Below, in pieces: positions 15,873 through 23,996 of a DNA stretch of 64,000 nt. This DNA is from Streptomyces sp. S.PB5 (GTDB lineage: Bacteria > Actinomycetota > Actinomycetes > Streptomycetales > Streptomycetaceae): contig NZ_JAQMWP010000019.1 in the NCBI RefSeq assembly GCF_030403745.1, positions 124,001 to 188,000 of the forward strand, read 5' to 3'. The translations under genes were made by a program, and so were the position numbers. Numbering within the stretch: the first letter of the stretch is position 1; each line of letters begins with the position of its first letter. The notes under the pieces are model-generated. The model was not told the origin of the DNA. It made no database searches and saw only the letters and a list, made by a program, of their open reading frames with translations.

Positions 15873-18671
15873 GTGCTGACTCCGGTAACCCCCCAGCCCA
15901 TCGAGGGCACTTCGTCACCGCGGCCCGCGGAGACGTGGCAGGACCTGGCCCCCGCCCTCCCCGAAGGCGTCCGGGTCCGGCTCCTGCATTCGGTGTACGG
16001 CGATCCGCGCGCCGCCGTCGAGGCCGTACGGCTGCTCAGCGCACGTCAGTCGGCCGGCCTGGAGCCGCTGCCCACCGAACCGGTGGAACTGGCCCCGGCA
16101 CTGCTGCGCGCCCACCGCGCGGAGATCAGACGGCTGCCGGACGACACCCGACTGCTCCTCCTCCTGGCCGCGGCCGACCAGTACCCGGTCGCCACCCACG
16201 CCTTCCCGCGCGCCGTCGCGGCGGCCCGTCTGGACACCCGGCCGCTGGAGGCCGCCGAGGCGGCGGGGCTCGCGCACACCACGGCCGCCGGGGTCGTCTT
16301 CCGCGACGCATGGACGCGGATCGCCGCGTACGAGACGGGCTCCGCCGAGGACCGGCGCGACGTCCACCGGCTGCTGGCCCGTGTACTGCACACCTCGGGT
16401 GAAACGTCACTGCGCTCTTGGCATCGTGGGGCCGGCGCGCTCGGCCCCAGCACCCGACTGGCGGCGGAACTCGCCGCGGCGGCCACGAAGTCCCGCGCCG
16501 CGGGGCAGACCCCGCAGGCCCGCGCCCTCGTGGAACGCGCGGCGGCGCTGTGCCCCGAGCGCCCCGAACAGCTCCGACTCCTGGCCCGCGCCGCGGGTTA
16601 CGCCTGGCAGTCGGGGGACGGGAACCGGGCCCGCCGACTGGTCGCCATGACTGCGGACGAGGCACTGACCGGTCTGCTCGCCCTGCGGGCGGGGAACGCG
16701 GCGGAGGCCTTCGACGTGCTGTTGGCGGCGGTGGTGACGGAGGGGGAGGCGGCCGGGGGAGCCGGAAGCCCGGGCGCCGGTGCAGTTCCATTGGCAGGGG
16801 AGCGGGAGGACGGATCGCGGACGCGCGGCGGCCGGGTCCCCGGGCGGGGGCGTAGCGGTGCCGAGGACGCCGGGTCTGGTGGGCCGGATGAGGGCAGCCG
16901 TGTCGGTGAGGGGGCGGGCCTTGGCGTTCCCGCACTGGACGCGGGCGTCCGCCGGACGGCGCGATGCCGGCGACCGGGAGAGGGGCGTGCCGCGTCCGGG
17001 GCGGGCGGTCAGCGCGCGTCGCTGGCGGCGCCGGGGGCCGGGCATGCCGCCGACGCCGGGGAGGCAGGTTCCGCAGCCGGGCAGCCGGCGCCTCCGGACT
17101 CGACTGCGGGTGCCGGGCGGGCTGCTGGGGGTGCCTCGGTGCGCTCCGGGACCGCTGTGTACTCGGTGGTGCCGGTCGCGACCGCGGGTTGCGGGCATGC
17201 AGCGGCCGTTGCTTCGGTGTGCTCCGGGATCGACGACCACTCGGTACTGCCGGTACCGGCCGTGGATTCCGGGGCAGCCGCTGCTACTGCCTCGGCCATC
17301 TCCCTGGCATCGGACGGGCCCTCCAGTTCCCCGCACCCCCTCACCACCGCCCTCGACGTGCCCGACCCCGTCCTTCACCTCCTCGCGCGGGCCACCGAGG
17401 CCGCCATGTACACCGGTGATCTGCGGCGCTGTCGGGAAGTGGCGCGGGTCGCCCGGCGGATGGGGGCCGAGCCGCCCGGGACGCTCGGAGGGCTGGCGGC
17501 CGCGTTCGACGGGCGGTACGAGGACGCGCGGGATCTGCTGCAGGCGGCGGCCGGACGGTGTGGGCCGGGGGGTGACCCCACCGGTCTCATCCACGCCGGG
17601 ATCGCCGCGCTGCTGCTCGGTGACCACACCCGTGCGACCGCCGCGACGGTGCGGGCGGCCGCCTCCGCCCGGGTGCGCGGCGCGACCGTCACCGCGGTGC
17701 AGGCCATGGAGTTCCGGGCCTATGCCGACTTCTGGACCGGACGGCCACGGGCCGGGGAGGCCGCGGCGGCGGATGCGCTGTGGCAGGCGCACGTCACCGG
17801 CCAGGACAACGGTGCCTGTCATCTGCAGGCCGCCCTCGCCATGTTCGCGGCGCTCACCGGCGACACGGAGGTGTGCCGGGAACGCGCCGCCGTCGCCCGC
17901 TCGTACGCCCTCGCCCACGGACTGGGTCTGCCTGCCGCGCTCGCCCAGTGGGCGCTCGCCTACCTCGACCTCAGCAGTGGCCGGTTCCCCGCGGCGGCGG
18001 CCCGCTTGCGGGCCCTCGCCGGGTTCGGCCCGGGCCACGGACACCGGGCGATCCGGCACCTGGCCACCCCGCACTACGTCGAGGCGGCCGTCCGGACCGG
18101 CGACACCCGCGTCGCCCGGACCGCCCACGCCGACTACCACCGCTGGGCCAGCGTCGTGCGCAGCCCCGACGACCTCGCCCTCAGCGCCCGCTGCCGTGCC
18201 CTGCTCGCACCCGGCGCCGAGGCGATCGACCACTACCGCGAGTCACTCGACCTGCACGCCCGCGGCACCCGCGACCTCGAACGCGCCCGTACGGAGCTGC
18301 TGTTCGGCAGCGCCCTGCGCCGACTGCGCGAGCGCACCGAGGCCCGCGACCGTCTCCACAGCGCCCTGGAGGCCTTCGAACACTTCGGAGCCCCGCACTG
18401 CGCCGCCCGGGCCCGCGCCGAACTCCGCGCCCTCGGTGCCCCCGCGACGCCCGCACAGGCCGACGCGGACGACCCCACCACCCGCCTCACGGCCCAGCAG
18501 CTCATGATCGCCCGCATGGCTGCCGACGGCGCGACCAACAAGGAGATCGCCACGCGCCTCGCGCTCAGCCCGCGCACCATCGACCACCATCTGCGGGGCG
18601 TCTTCACCCGGTTGGGGATCCGGTCGCGGATCGAACTGGTGCGGCTGCTGGGAGAAGGCGGGGGGATGTGA
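15873..18671 (+). CDS. Large LuxR-family transcriptional regulator without an ATPase domain
   Basis: 932 residues from a GTG start. The C-terminus (about residues 868-930) is a LuxR/GerE helix-turn-helix: LTAQQLMIARMAADGATNKEIATRLALSPRTIDHHL. The central part is helical TPR-like sequence as in LAL (MalT-like) regulators, but no Walker A/B motifs are present, so it lacks the usual N-terminal AAA ATPase. Residues about 290-490 are a low-complexity Gly/Ala/Arg/Pro/Ser insertion with a 26-residue internal repeat, unlike the flanking helical domains. It may act as a ligand-responsive activator; targets are unknown. Confidence 0.85.
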   Translation: MLTPVTPQPIEGTSSPRPAETWQDLAPALPEGVRVRLLHSVYGDPRAAVEAVRLLSARQSAGLEPLPTEPVELAPALLRAHRAEIRRLPDDTRLLLLLAAADQYPVATHAFPRAVAAARLDTRPLEAAEAAGLAHTTAAGVVFRDAWTRIAAYETGSAEDRRDVHRLLARVLHTSGETSLRSWHRGAGALGPSTRLAAELAAAATKSRAAGQTPQARALVERAAALCPERPEQLRLLARAAGYAWQSGDGNRARRLVAMTADEALTGLLALRAGNAAEAFDVLLAAVVTEGEAAGGAGSPGAGAVPLAGEREDGSRTRGGRVPGRGRSGAEDAGSGGPDEGSRVGEGAGLGVPALDAGVRRTARCRRPGEGRAASGAGGQRASLAAPGAGHAADAGEAGSAAGQPAPPDSTAGAGRAAGGASVRSGTAVYSVVPVATAGCGHAAAVASVCSGIDDHSVLPVPAVDSGAAAATASAISLASDGPSSSPHPLTTALDVPDPVLHLLARATEAAMYTGDLRRCREVARVARRMGAEPPGTLGGLAAAFDGRYEDARDLLQAAAGRCGPGGDPTGLIHAGIAALLLGDHTRATAATVRAAASARVRGATVTAVQAMEFRAYADFWTGRPRAGEAAAADALWQAHVTGQDNGACHLQAALAMFAALTGDTEVCRERAAVARSYALAHGLGLPAALAQWALAYLDLSSGRFPAAAARLRALAGFGPGHGHRAIRHLATPHYVEAAVRTGDTRVARTAHADYHRWASVVRSPDDLALSARCRALLAPGAEAIDHYRESLDLHARGTRDLERARTELLFGSALRRLRERTEARDRLHSALEAFEHFGAPHCAARARAELRALGAPATPAQADADDPTTRLTAQQLMIARMAADGATNKEIATRLALSPRTIDHHLRGVFTRLGIRSRIELVRLLGEGGGM
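17132..17287 (+). repeat. 78-bp imperfect tandem repeat inside the LuxR regulator gene
   Basis: Two copies with a 78-bp (26-codon) period, marked by TGCCTCGGTGCGCTCCGGGA at 17132 and its near-copy at 17210. They encode ASVRSG...VVPVATAG and ASVCSG...VLPVPAVDSG in the low-complexity linker. The period is a multiple of three, so the frame is kept. Confidence 0.7.
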
Positions 18672-18681
18672 TGATGCCCGG

Positions 18682-19155
18682 ATGTTCTACGAAGACCTGA
18701 GCACATACGACTACTTCGAGGACGACATCTTCGGCGTCCGAGGGACGCCCGGCCAGTGGGTCCGTTTCCGACCGGGCTACGAACGCGCCACCGTGGGATG
18801 GCTGGAGGCGGATCGGCCCTGCACGACGGGGCCGGTCCCGGAGGCCTTCACGGAGAAGCTGGCGGCGATCCAGGAGGTGCAGCGCATGAACGTGTGCCGC
18901 GGCTGGCACTTCTGCGATCTGTGTCCCCGGCGGAAGAATCGGGAAAGGCACCCGCGCTGCAACAGTGAGATCCGGATCCCCGGCGCACCCGGAACCGCCT
19001 ACGCCGCCCCGTCCCTGATCGGCCACTACATCGGCGTGCACGACTACCGGCCGCCCCAGGTCTTCGTCGACGCCGTCATGGCGGTGGACCTCGGCGCATG
19101 GGCCGCTGCCGAGGTGCCCTTCCCGTGGATCCCGGCGGACGCCGACCGCATCTAG
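18682..19155 (+). CDS. Conserved hypothetical protein with Cys/His cluster
   Basis: 157 residues, function not recognised. It starts at the ATG 10 bp after the LuxR gene stop, so co-transcription is likely. A central cluster CRGWHFCDLCPRRKNRERHPRC (residues about 73-94 with four Cys and two His) could bind zinc. A later segment (SLIGHYIGVHDYRPPQVFVDAVM) resembles the end of small Streptomyces proteins that often occur beside immunity-like genes, but I cannot name the family with certainty. No signal peptide or membrane segment. It is convergent with bioD, with stops adjacent. Confidence 0.75.
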   Translation: MFYEDLSTYDYFEDDIFGVRGTPGQWVRFRPGYERATVGWLEADRPCTTGPVPEAFTEKLAAIQEVQRMNVCRGWHFCDLCPRRKNRERHPRCNSEIRIPGAPGTAYAAPSLIGHYIGVHDYRPPQVFVDAVMAVDLGAWAAAEVPFPWIPADADRI

Positions 19156-19872
19156 TCAGCCGGCCTCCCGGCCCCGGAACACCTCCGCGTCCCACGTCCC
19201 GTCCAGCCCCGGCGCCAGCCAACCAGGAGCCCCCGCACGGAAGTCGGCGGGCGCCAACGCCCCCGCACCCGCGGGCACCGCCCCGAGCAGCGGCGCCCCC
19301 GCCACCTCCGGCAGATCCGCCAGATTGCAACGCGACGCCAGATCAGGCGAGTCGGGCCAGCTGCCGATCACCACTCCGCGCAAGTCCAGCCCTCTGGAAC
19401 GGAGTTCACGGGCCGTCAGTTCGGTGGTGTTCAGCGTGCCCAGCCCCGCTGACGCCACCACCAGCACCGGCGCCTCCAGCAGCTCCGCCGCGTCCGCCAG
19501 TGTGCCGCCCGCCTCGTCGAACCGTACGAGCAGCCCGCCGGCCCCCTCGACGAGCACCAGGTCGTGCTCGGTCGCCAACTTGGCGGCGGCTTCGGCGACC
19601 TCCCGCGGCCGTACCGGAGCGCGTCCGGCCCGCCGAGCCGCCGTCGCGGGGGCCAACGGCTCCGGATAGCGGGCGACTTCGGCCACCGTCACCGGTCCCG
19701 CGAGCCGCGCCACCTCCTGGGCGTCCCCGGGCTCGTCCGGCCGTACCCCGGTCTGCGCCGCCTTGAGCACGGCCACCGACCGTCCCGCCGCCACCGCGGC
19801 AGCGGCGACCGCGGCGGTCGCGATCGTCTTGCCGACCTCCGTGCCGGTGCCCGTGATCACCAGAACAGCCAT
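19156..19872 (-). CDS. bioD: Dethiobiotin synthetase
   Basis: 238 residues from the ATG at 19872 (GAGGG 8 nt upstream). A GTG at 19884 is in frame but less likely. The P-loop is TGTGTEVGKT at the N-terminus, characteristic of BioD, and VEGAGGLLV lies near residue 110 (Mg/ATP site). It catalyses ATP- and CO2-dependent ureido ring closure of 7,8-diaminopelargonate to dethiobiotin. It is the last gene of the bioB-bioA-bioD operon, 71 bp after bioA. Length and motifs are normal. Confidence 0.95.
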   Translation of the reverse strand: MAVLVITGTGTEVGKTIATAAVAAAAVAAGRSVAVLKAAQTGVRPDEPGDAQEVARLAGPVTVAEVARYPEPLAPATAARRAGRAPVRPREVAEAAAKLATEHDLVLVEGAGGLLVRFDEAGGTLADAAELLEAPVLVVASAGLGTLNTTELTARELRSRGLDLRGVVIGSWPDSPDLASRCNLADLPEVAGAPLLGAVPAGAGALAPADFRAGAPGWLAPGLDGTWDAEVFRGREAG

Positions 19873-19943
19873 CTCAGCCCTCACTCAACCCAACCCGAAC
19901 CCCAACCCGTGCCAGTGCCCCTACCGGCATCCGCACCGGCACC

Positions 19944-21224
19944 TCAGCCCTCCCGCGCCGCCGCACACACCGCACGCGCGATCCGTGCCACATCCGCGTC
20001 GCCCGTGATATACGGCGGCATCGTGTACACCAGGTCACGGAACGGCCGCAGCCACACGCCCTCGCGCACCGCCGCCTCCGTCGCGGCCTTCATGTCCACG
20101 GGACGGTCGAGCTGGACCACCCCGATCGCCCCGAGGACCCGTACGTCCCGCACACCCGGCAGTTCCCGGGCGGGCGCCAGCCCCTCCCGCAGCCCGGCCT
20201 CGATCCGCTTGACCTCGGCCGTCCAGTCCTGCCCGAGCAGCAGCTCGATCGACGCACAGGCCACGGCCGCCGCCAGCGGGTTGCCCATGAACGTCGGACC
20301 GTGGGCCAGCACCGGGACCTCGCCCCGCGAGATGCCGTCGGCCACGCGGGACGTGCACAGCGTCGCCGCCATCGTCAGGTAGCCGCCGGTCAGCGCCTTG
20401 CCCACGCACATCACATCCGGCGTGACCGCCGCGTGCTCCGCCGCGAACAACGCCCCCGTGCGCCCGAATCCGGTCGCGATCTCGTCGAACACCAGCAGCA
20501 CGTCATGCGCGTCGCACGCCTCCCGCAGCACCCTCAGATACGCGGGGGAGTGGAACCGCATCCCACCCGCACCCTGCACCACCGGCTCCACGATCACCGC
20601 GGCCAGCTCATCGGCATGCCGCTCGATGGCGGCGCGCAGCTGATCGGCGTACGCCTCCTCGTACTCGGCCGGGGGCGACTCCACGAACACCTGGCGCGGG
20701 AGGACCCCGCTCCACAGCTCGTGCATACCGCCCTCGGGGTCGCACACCGACATCGGCTGCCAGGTGTCACCGTGGTAGCCGCCGCGCCAGGTGAGCAGGC
20801 GCTGTTTTCCGGCACGGCCCAGTGAGCGCCAGTACTGGAGGCACATCTTCACCGCGACCTCGACCGACACCGATCCGGAGTCGGCGAGGAAGACGTGTTC
20901 GAGGCCGTCGGGCGACATGTCGACAAGGTGTTTCGTCAGGCGTACGGCGGGCTCGTGGGTGAGCCCGCCGAACATCACATGGCTCATCCGTCCGAGCTGT
21001 TCGTGCGCGGCCTCGTTCAGGACCGGGTGGTTGTAGCCGTGGATGGCCGACCACCAGGACGACATGCCGTCGACGAGCTCACCCGAGCCGTCCGCCAGCC
21101 GCAGCCGCACCCCGCTCGCCGACTCCACGACCAGCGGCTCGACCCGTCCCGGCATCGGCCCGTACGGATGCCACACATGCCGCCGGTCGAGCTCGAGGAG
21201 GTCGGACACCGGCAGGTCAGGCAT
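19944..21224 (-). CDS. bioA: Adenosylmethionine-8-amino-7-oxononanoate aminotransferase
   Basis: 426 residues, a class-III PLP aminotransferase. Features include RRHVWHPYGPM at the N-terminus (substrate pocket, typical of BioA), WWSAIHGYNHP, a PLP-phosphate site in DSGSVSVEVAVK, VFDEIATGFGRTG, and the Schiff-base lysine in MCVGKALTGGY. It converts KAPA to DAPA using SAM as amino donor. The chosen ATG (21224) overlaps the bioB stop by 8 nt (ATGCCTGA). An in-frame start at 21251 would overlap bioB more deeply. Second gene of the operon. Confidence 0.95.
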   Translation of the reverse strand: MPDLPVSDLLELDRRHVWHPYGPMPGRVEPLVVESASGVRLRLADGSGELVDGMSSWWSAIHGYNHPVLNEAAHEQLGRMSHVMFGGLTHEPAVRLTKHLVDMSPDGLEHVFLADSGSVSVEVAVKMCLQYWRSLGRAGKQRLLTWRGGYHGDTWQPMSVCDPEGGMHELWSGVLPRQVFVESPPAEYEEAYADQLRAAIERHADELAAVIVEPVVQGAGGMRFHSPAYLRVLREACDAHDVLLVFDEIATGFGRTGALFAAEHAAVTPDVMCVGKALTGGYLTMAATLCTSRVADGISRGEVPVLAHGPTFMGNPLAAAVACASIELLLGQDWTAEVKRIEAGLREGLAPARELPGVRDVRVLGAIGVVQLDRPVDMKAATEAAVREGVWLRPFRDLVYTMPPYITGDADVARIARAVCAAAREG

Positions 21225-22431
21225 TGGGAGCGAGATCCGTTCCGGCACCACGACGGCGTACGGCGACCAGGTCCGTGCGGGGTTCGTTGACCGCCGGCTC
21301 GGCGGTGGCCGTACCGCAGACGGACCCGCACCCGGCGCTCTCGTGCGAGCCGCATCCGGCGCCTTCGTGCGAGCCGCAGCCCGCGCTCTCGTGCGAGCCG
21401 CAGCCGCCCCCGGCCGCCGCGGCGTGGGCCCGGTGCTGGGGCAGGGTGACCTCGCCGGCGCCCTCGACCTCGAACCCGGCGTCCGCGATCATCTCCAGGT
21501 CGGCCTTGCCGGCCTGGCCCTCGCTGGTGAGGTAGTCGCCCAGGAAGATCGAGTTGGCCAGGTGCAGGGCGAGCGGCTGCATCGTGCGCAGATGGACCTC
21601 GCGGCCGCCCGCGATGCGGACCTCGACGTCCGGGCAGACGAAGCGGACCATCGCCAGGATGCGCAGACAGCGCTGAGGGGTGAGGTTCCACTCCTTGGCC
21701 AGCGGGGTGCCCTCGAACGGGATCAGGAAGTTGACCGGAACCGAGTCCGGGTCCAGCTCGCGCAGCGAGAAGACGACGTCGATGAGGTCCTCGTCGCTCT
21801 CGCCCATGCCCGCGATCAGGCCCGAGCAGGCGGAGAGGCCGGCCGCGTGGGCCTTCTGCACGGTGTCGACGCGGTCGGCGTAGGTGTGCGTGGTCGTGAT
21901 GTCCCCGTACGTCGCCTCGGACGTGTTGAGGTTGTGGTTGTAGGCGTCGGCGCCCGCCTCGCGCAGCCGCTCGGCCTGGCCGTCGGAGAGCAGGCCCAGG
22001 CAGGCGCAGACCTCGACGCCCTCGTTCTGGTCCTTGATCGCCTTGATGGTGCCCGCGACCCGGTCCACGTCCCGGTCGGTCGGGCCGCGGCCGGAGGCCA
22101 CCAGACAGACCCGCTTCGCGCCCCCCGCGAGGCCCGCGGCGGCGGCCTGGGAGGCCTCGTCGGGCTTGAGCCAGGTGTACTTCAGGATCCCGGCCTTGGC
22201 GCCCAGCGCCTGCGAGCAGTAGGAGCAGTCCTCGGGGCACAGGCCGGACTTGAGGTTGACGAGGTAGTTGAGTTTGACCCGTCGGCCGAACCAGTGCCGG
22301 CGCACCTTTCCGGCCGCGGCCACCACATCGAGCAGGTCGTCGTCGGAAGTGGCGAGGACGGCCAGTGCTTCCTCGCGGGTCGGCAGCTCGCGCCGAAGCC
22401 CCTTGTCCACCAGCGTGTTCAGCAGGTCCAT
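21217..22431 (-). CDS. bioB: Biotin synthase
   Basis: 404 residues, a radical-SAM enzyme inserting sulfur into dethiobiotin. The 4Fe-4S/SAM motif is C-x3-C-x2-C in GLCPEDCSYCSQ near residue 65; later motifs include YNHNLNTSEATY and GMGESDEDLIDVVFSLRELDPDSVPVNFL. The catalytic core ends near residue 330. An extra C-terminal tail of about 70 residues follows, containing tandem GCGSHES/EGA octapeptides with Cys and His, which is longer than most BioB proteins. First gene of the bioB-A-D operon, divergent from bioF across a 146-bp gap with a strong inverted repeat. Confidence 0.96.
   Translation of the reverse strand: MDLLNTLVDKGLRRELPTREEALAVLATSDDDLLDVVAAAGKVRRHWFGRRVKLNYLVNLKSGLCPEDCSYCSQALGAKAGILKYTWLKPDEASQAAAAGLAGGAKRVCLVASGRGPTDRDVDRVAGTIKAIKDQNEGVEVCACLGLLSDGQAERLREAGADAYNHNLNTSEATYGDITTTHTYADRVDTVQKAHAAGLSACSGLIAGMGESDEDLIDVVFSLRELDPDSVPVNFLIPFEGTPLAKEWNLTPQRCLRILAMVRFVCPDVEVRIAGGREVHLRTMQPLALHLANSIFLGDYLTSEGQAGKADLEMIADAGFEVEGAGEVTLPQHRAHAAAAGGGCGSHESAGCGSHEGAGCGSHESAGCGSVCGTATAEPAVNEPRTDLVAVRRRGAGTDLAPNA
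21338..21409 (-). repeat. Three 24-bp tandem repeats in the 3' end of bioB
   Basis: Units at 21338-21361, 21362-21385 and 21386-21409, each containing TCGTGCGAGCCGCA on the plus strand. A degenerate fourth unit lies at about 21316-21337. On the coding strand each encodes one copy of an 8-residue GCGSHES-type motif. The period of 24 keeps the reading frame, so copy number could vary between strains without frameshift. Confidence 0.85.
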
Positions 22432-22495
22432 GAGAGCTGATCCTGTCTTAAGGAGCCGTCCCGGGCCAAGGAGAGTTCGTACAACAGCTGCCCAT

Positions 22496-22521
22496 CACTG
22501 TGTGGGTATTGCCACACAGTG
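22496..22521. promoter_or_regulatory. Inverted repeat in the bioB/bioF divergent promoter
   Basis: CACTGTGTGG at 22496-22505 and its exact complement CCACACAGTG at 22512-22521, separated by GTATTG, give a 26-bp dyad. It lies 65 bp before bioB and 57 bp before bioF starts. It differs from the classical BirA operator as I know it. A TetR- or GntR-type biotin regulator is a reasonable guess. Confidence 0.65.
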
Positions 22522-22577
22522 GGTGCCCGGATCGGGCACTAGTGTCTGTTCGCTGCCTACAAAACCCCGGAGGACCC

Positions 22578-23705
22578 ATGGCGTTCGGCTGGATCGACGA
22601 GCAGGCGCTGGCGCGCCGCCGCGCCGGGCTCGTACGGAGCCTGCGGCCCCGTCCCGCCGACTCGCCGCTCCTCGATCTGGCGAGCAACGACTACCTGGGG
22701 CTGGCACGCCACCCCGAGGTCGTCGAGGGGGCCGCCGAGGCCGCCCGGACCTGGGGCGGAGGCGCCACCGGGTCCCGGCTCGTCACCGGCACCACCGAGC
22801 TGCACACCGAGCTGGAGCGCGAGCTGGCCGAATACTGCGGGTTCGAGGCGGCCCTCGTCTTCTCCTCCGGGTACGCCGCCAACCTCGCCGCGGTGACCGC
22901 GCTGGCCCCGCACGGCTCGCTGATCGTCTCCGACGCCGGAAACCACGCCTCGCTGATCGACGGCTGCCGGCTGGCCCGGGGCGCGACCCAGGTCGTCGGG
23001 CACGCCGACCCGGACGCCGTGCGCAAGGCGCTGCAGACGCACGACGGCCCCGCGATCGTCGTGTCCGACACGGTCTTCTCCGTGGACGGCGACGCCGCCC
23101 CGCTCGCCGGACTCGCCGAGGCATGCCGGGAGCACGGCGCGGGTCTGGTGGTCGACGACGCCCACGGCCTGGGTGTGCTCGGGGACGGCGGCCGCGGCGC
23201 CCCGCACGCGGCGGGACTCGCGGGCGCCGACGATGTCGTCGTGACGGTCACGCTGTCCAAGTCGCTCGGCAGCCAGGGCGGCGCCGTGCTCGGCCCCGCC
23301 CGGGTCATCGACCACCTGGTCAACGCGGCCCGGACCTTCATCTTCGACACCGGGCTCGCCCCCGCCGCGGCCGGGGCGGCCCTGGCCGCACTGCGCCTGC
23401 TGCGCCGCGAGCCGGAGCGCGCGGCGCGAGCCCGCGAGGTGGCCGCCGAACTGCACGCACGGCTGACCGCCGCGGGTCACGAGGCGGTACGTCCGGACGC
23501 CGCGGTGGTCTCCGTGCGCGCTCCCTCCCCGGATCAGGCCGTGCGGTGGGCGGCGGACTGCCGTGCCGCGGGGCTCGCCGTGGGCTGTTTCCGTCCCCCT
23601 TCCGTGCCCGACGGCATCTCACGGCTCAGGCTGACCGCCCGTGCGGACCTCTCCGAGGCGCAGATCGAACGCGCTGTACATGTGATCGGTGAGACACGAC
23701 CATGA
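22578..23705 (+). CDS. bioF: 8-amino-7-oxononanoate synthase
   Basis: 375 residues from the ATG in GGAGGACCCATGGCG (strong ribosome-binding site). An alpha-oxoamine synthase: LDLASNDYLGLARHP near the N-terminus, GGGATGSRLVTGTTELHTELE, FSSGYAANLAAV, DDAHGLGVLG, and the PLP lysine in VTLSKSLGSQGG. It condenses pimeloyl-ACP/CoA with alanine to KAPA, the first ring-forming step of biotin synthesis. It is transcribed divergently from bioB-A-D, completing the late pathway; bioC/bioH-type pimelate genes are not in the window. Confidence 0.93.
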   Translation: MAFGWIDEQALARRRAGLVRSLRPRPADSPLLDLASNDYLGLARHPEVVEGAAEAARTWGGGATGSRLVTGTTELHTELERELAEYCGFEAALVFSSGYAANLAAVTALAPHGSLIVSDAGNHASLIDGCRLARGATQVVGHADPDAVRKALQTHDGPAIVVSDTVFSVDGDAAPLAGLAEACREHGAGLVVDDAHGLGVLGDGGRGAPHAAGLAGADDVVVTVTLSKSLGSQGGAVLGPARVIDHLVNAARTFIFDTGLAPAAAGAALAALRLLRREPERAARAREVAAELHARLTAAGHEAVRPDAAVVSVRAPSPDQAVRWAADCRAAGLAVGCFRPPSVPDGISRLRLTARADLSEAQIERAVHVIGETRP

Positions 23706-23741
23706 GTCGGCGTGACACGGCCGTGCTGGGGGCGGATGTGC

Positions 23742-23987
23742 TCAGAACGCGGCCGTGAACTCCGCCCAGCTCCCGGGGGAGAAGAGCAGCGCGGGTCCGG
23801 ACGGGTTCTTCGAGTCGCGCACGGCGAGCAGACCGGCAAGCGAGCCGGTCCGGGGCCGAGCGGTCTCCACACAGTTGTTCGCTCCGGTGCTGTAGCTGCT
23901 GCGCAGCCACCGCACGCCGTGCAGATCGGTACTGGAATCGGTACTGGAATCGGTACTGGAAGGTACGTTCCGAGGCATTGCGGACAT
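23742..23987 (-). CDS. DUF397 domain protein
   Basis: 81 residues. The DUF397 signature is W-L-R-S-S-Y-S-x-G-x-N-N-C-V-E followed by VAVRDSK-type sequence (here LAVRDSKNPSGPALLFSPGSWAEF). These small proteins occur beside XRE regulators of the WhiJ type in Streptomyces and are thought to act with them in developmental regulation. The N-terminus carries SSTD repeated three times, from a 12-bp DNA repeat, and is probably disordered. It lies 9 bp after the XRE gene, so it is co-transcribed. Confidence 0.9.
   Translation of the reverse strand: MSAMPRNVPSSTDSSTDSSTDLHGVRWLRSSYSTGANNCVETARPRTGSLAGLLAVRDSKNPSGPALLFSPGSWAEFTAAF
23925..23960 (-). repeat. Three perfect 12-bp repeats in the DUF397 gene
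   Basis: ATCGGTACTGGA is repeated three times without a mismatch at 23925-23936, 23937-23948 and 23949-23960 (plus strand). They encode (SSTD)3 near the N-terminus. Perfect identity suggests recent expansion by slippage. Confidence 0.9.
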
Positions 23988-23996
23988 GGTGCCTCC

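Noticed and set aside
16407..18233. 608-codon minus-strand open frame opposite the LuxR gene
   Set aside because: No recognisable domain and shadow composition; the plus frame has a clear LuxR helix-turn-helix.
15873..18671. LuxR gene as a full LAL regulator
   Set aside because: No Walker A or B motif could be found in the N-terminal half.
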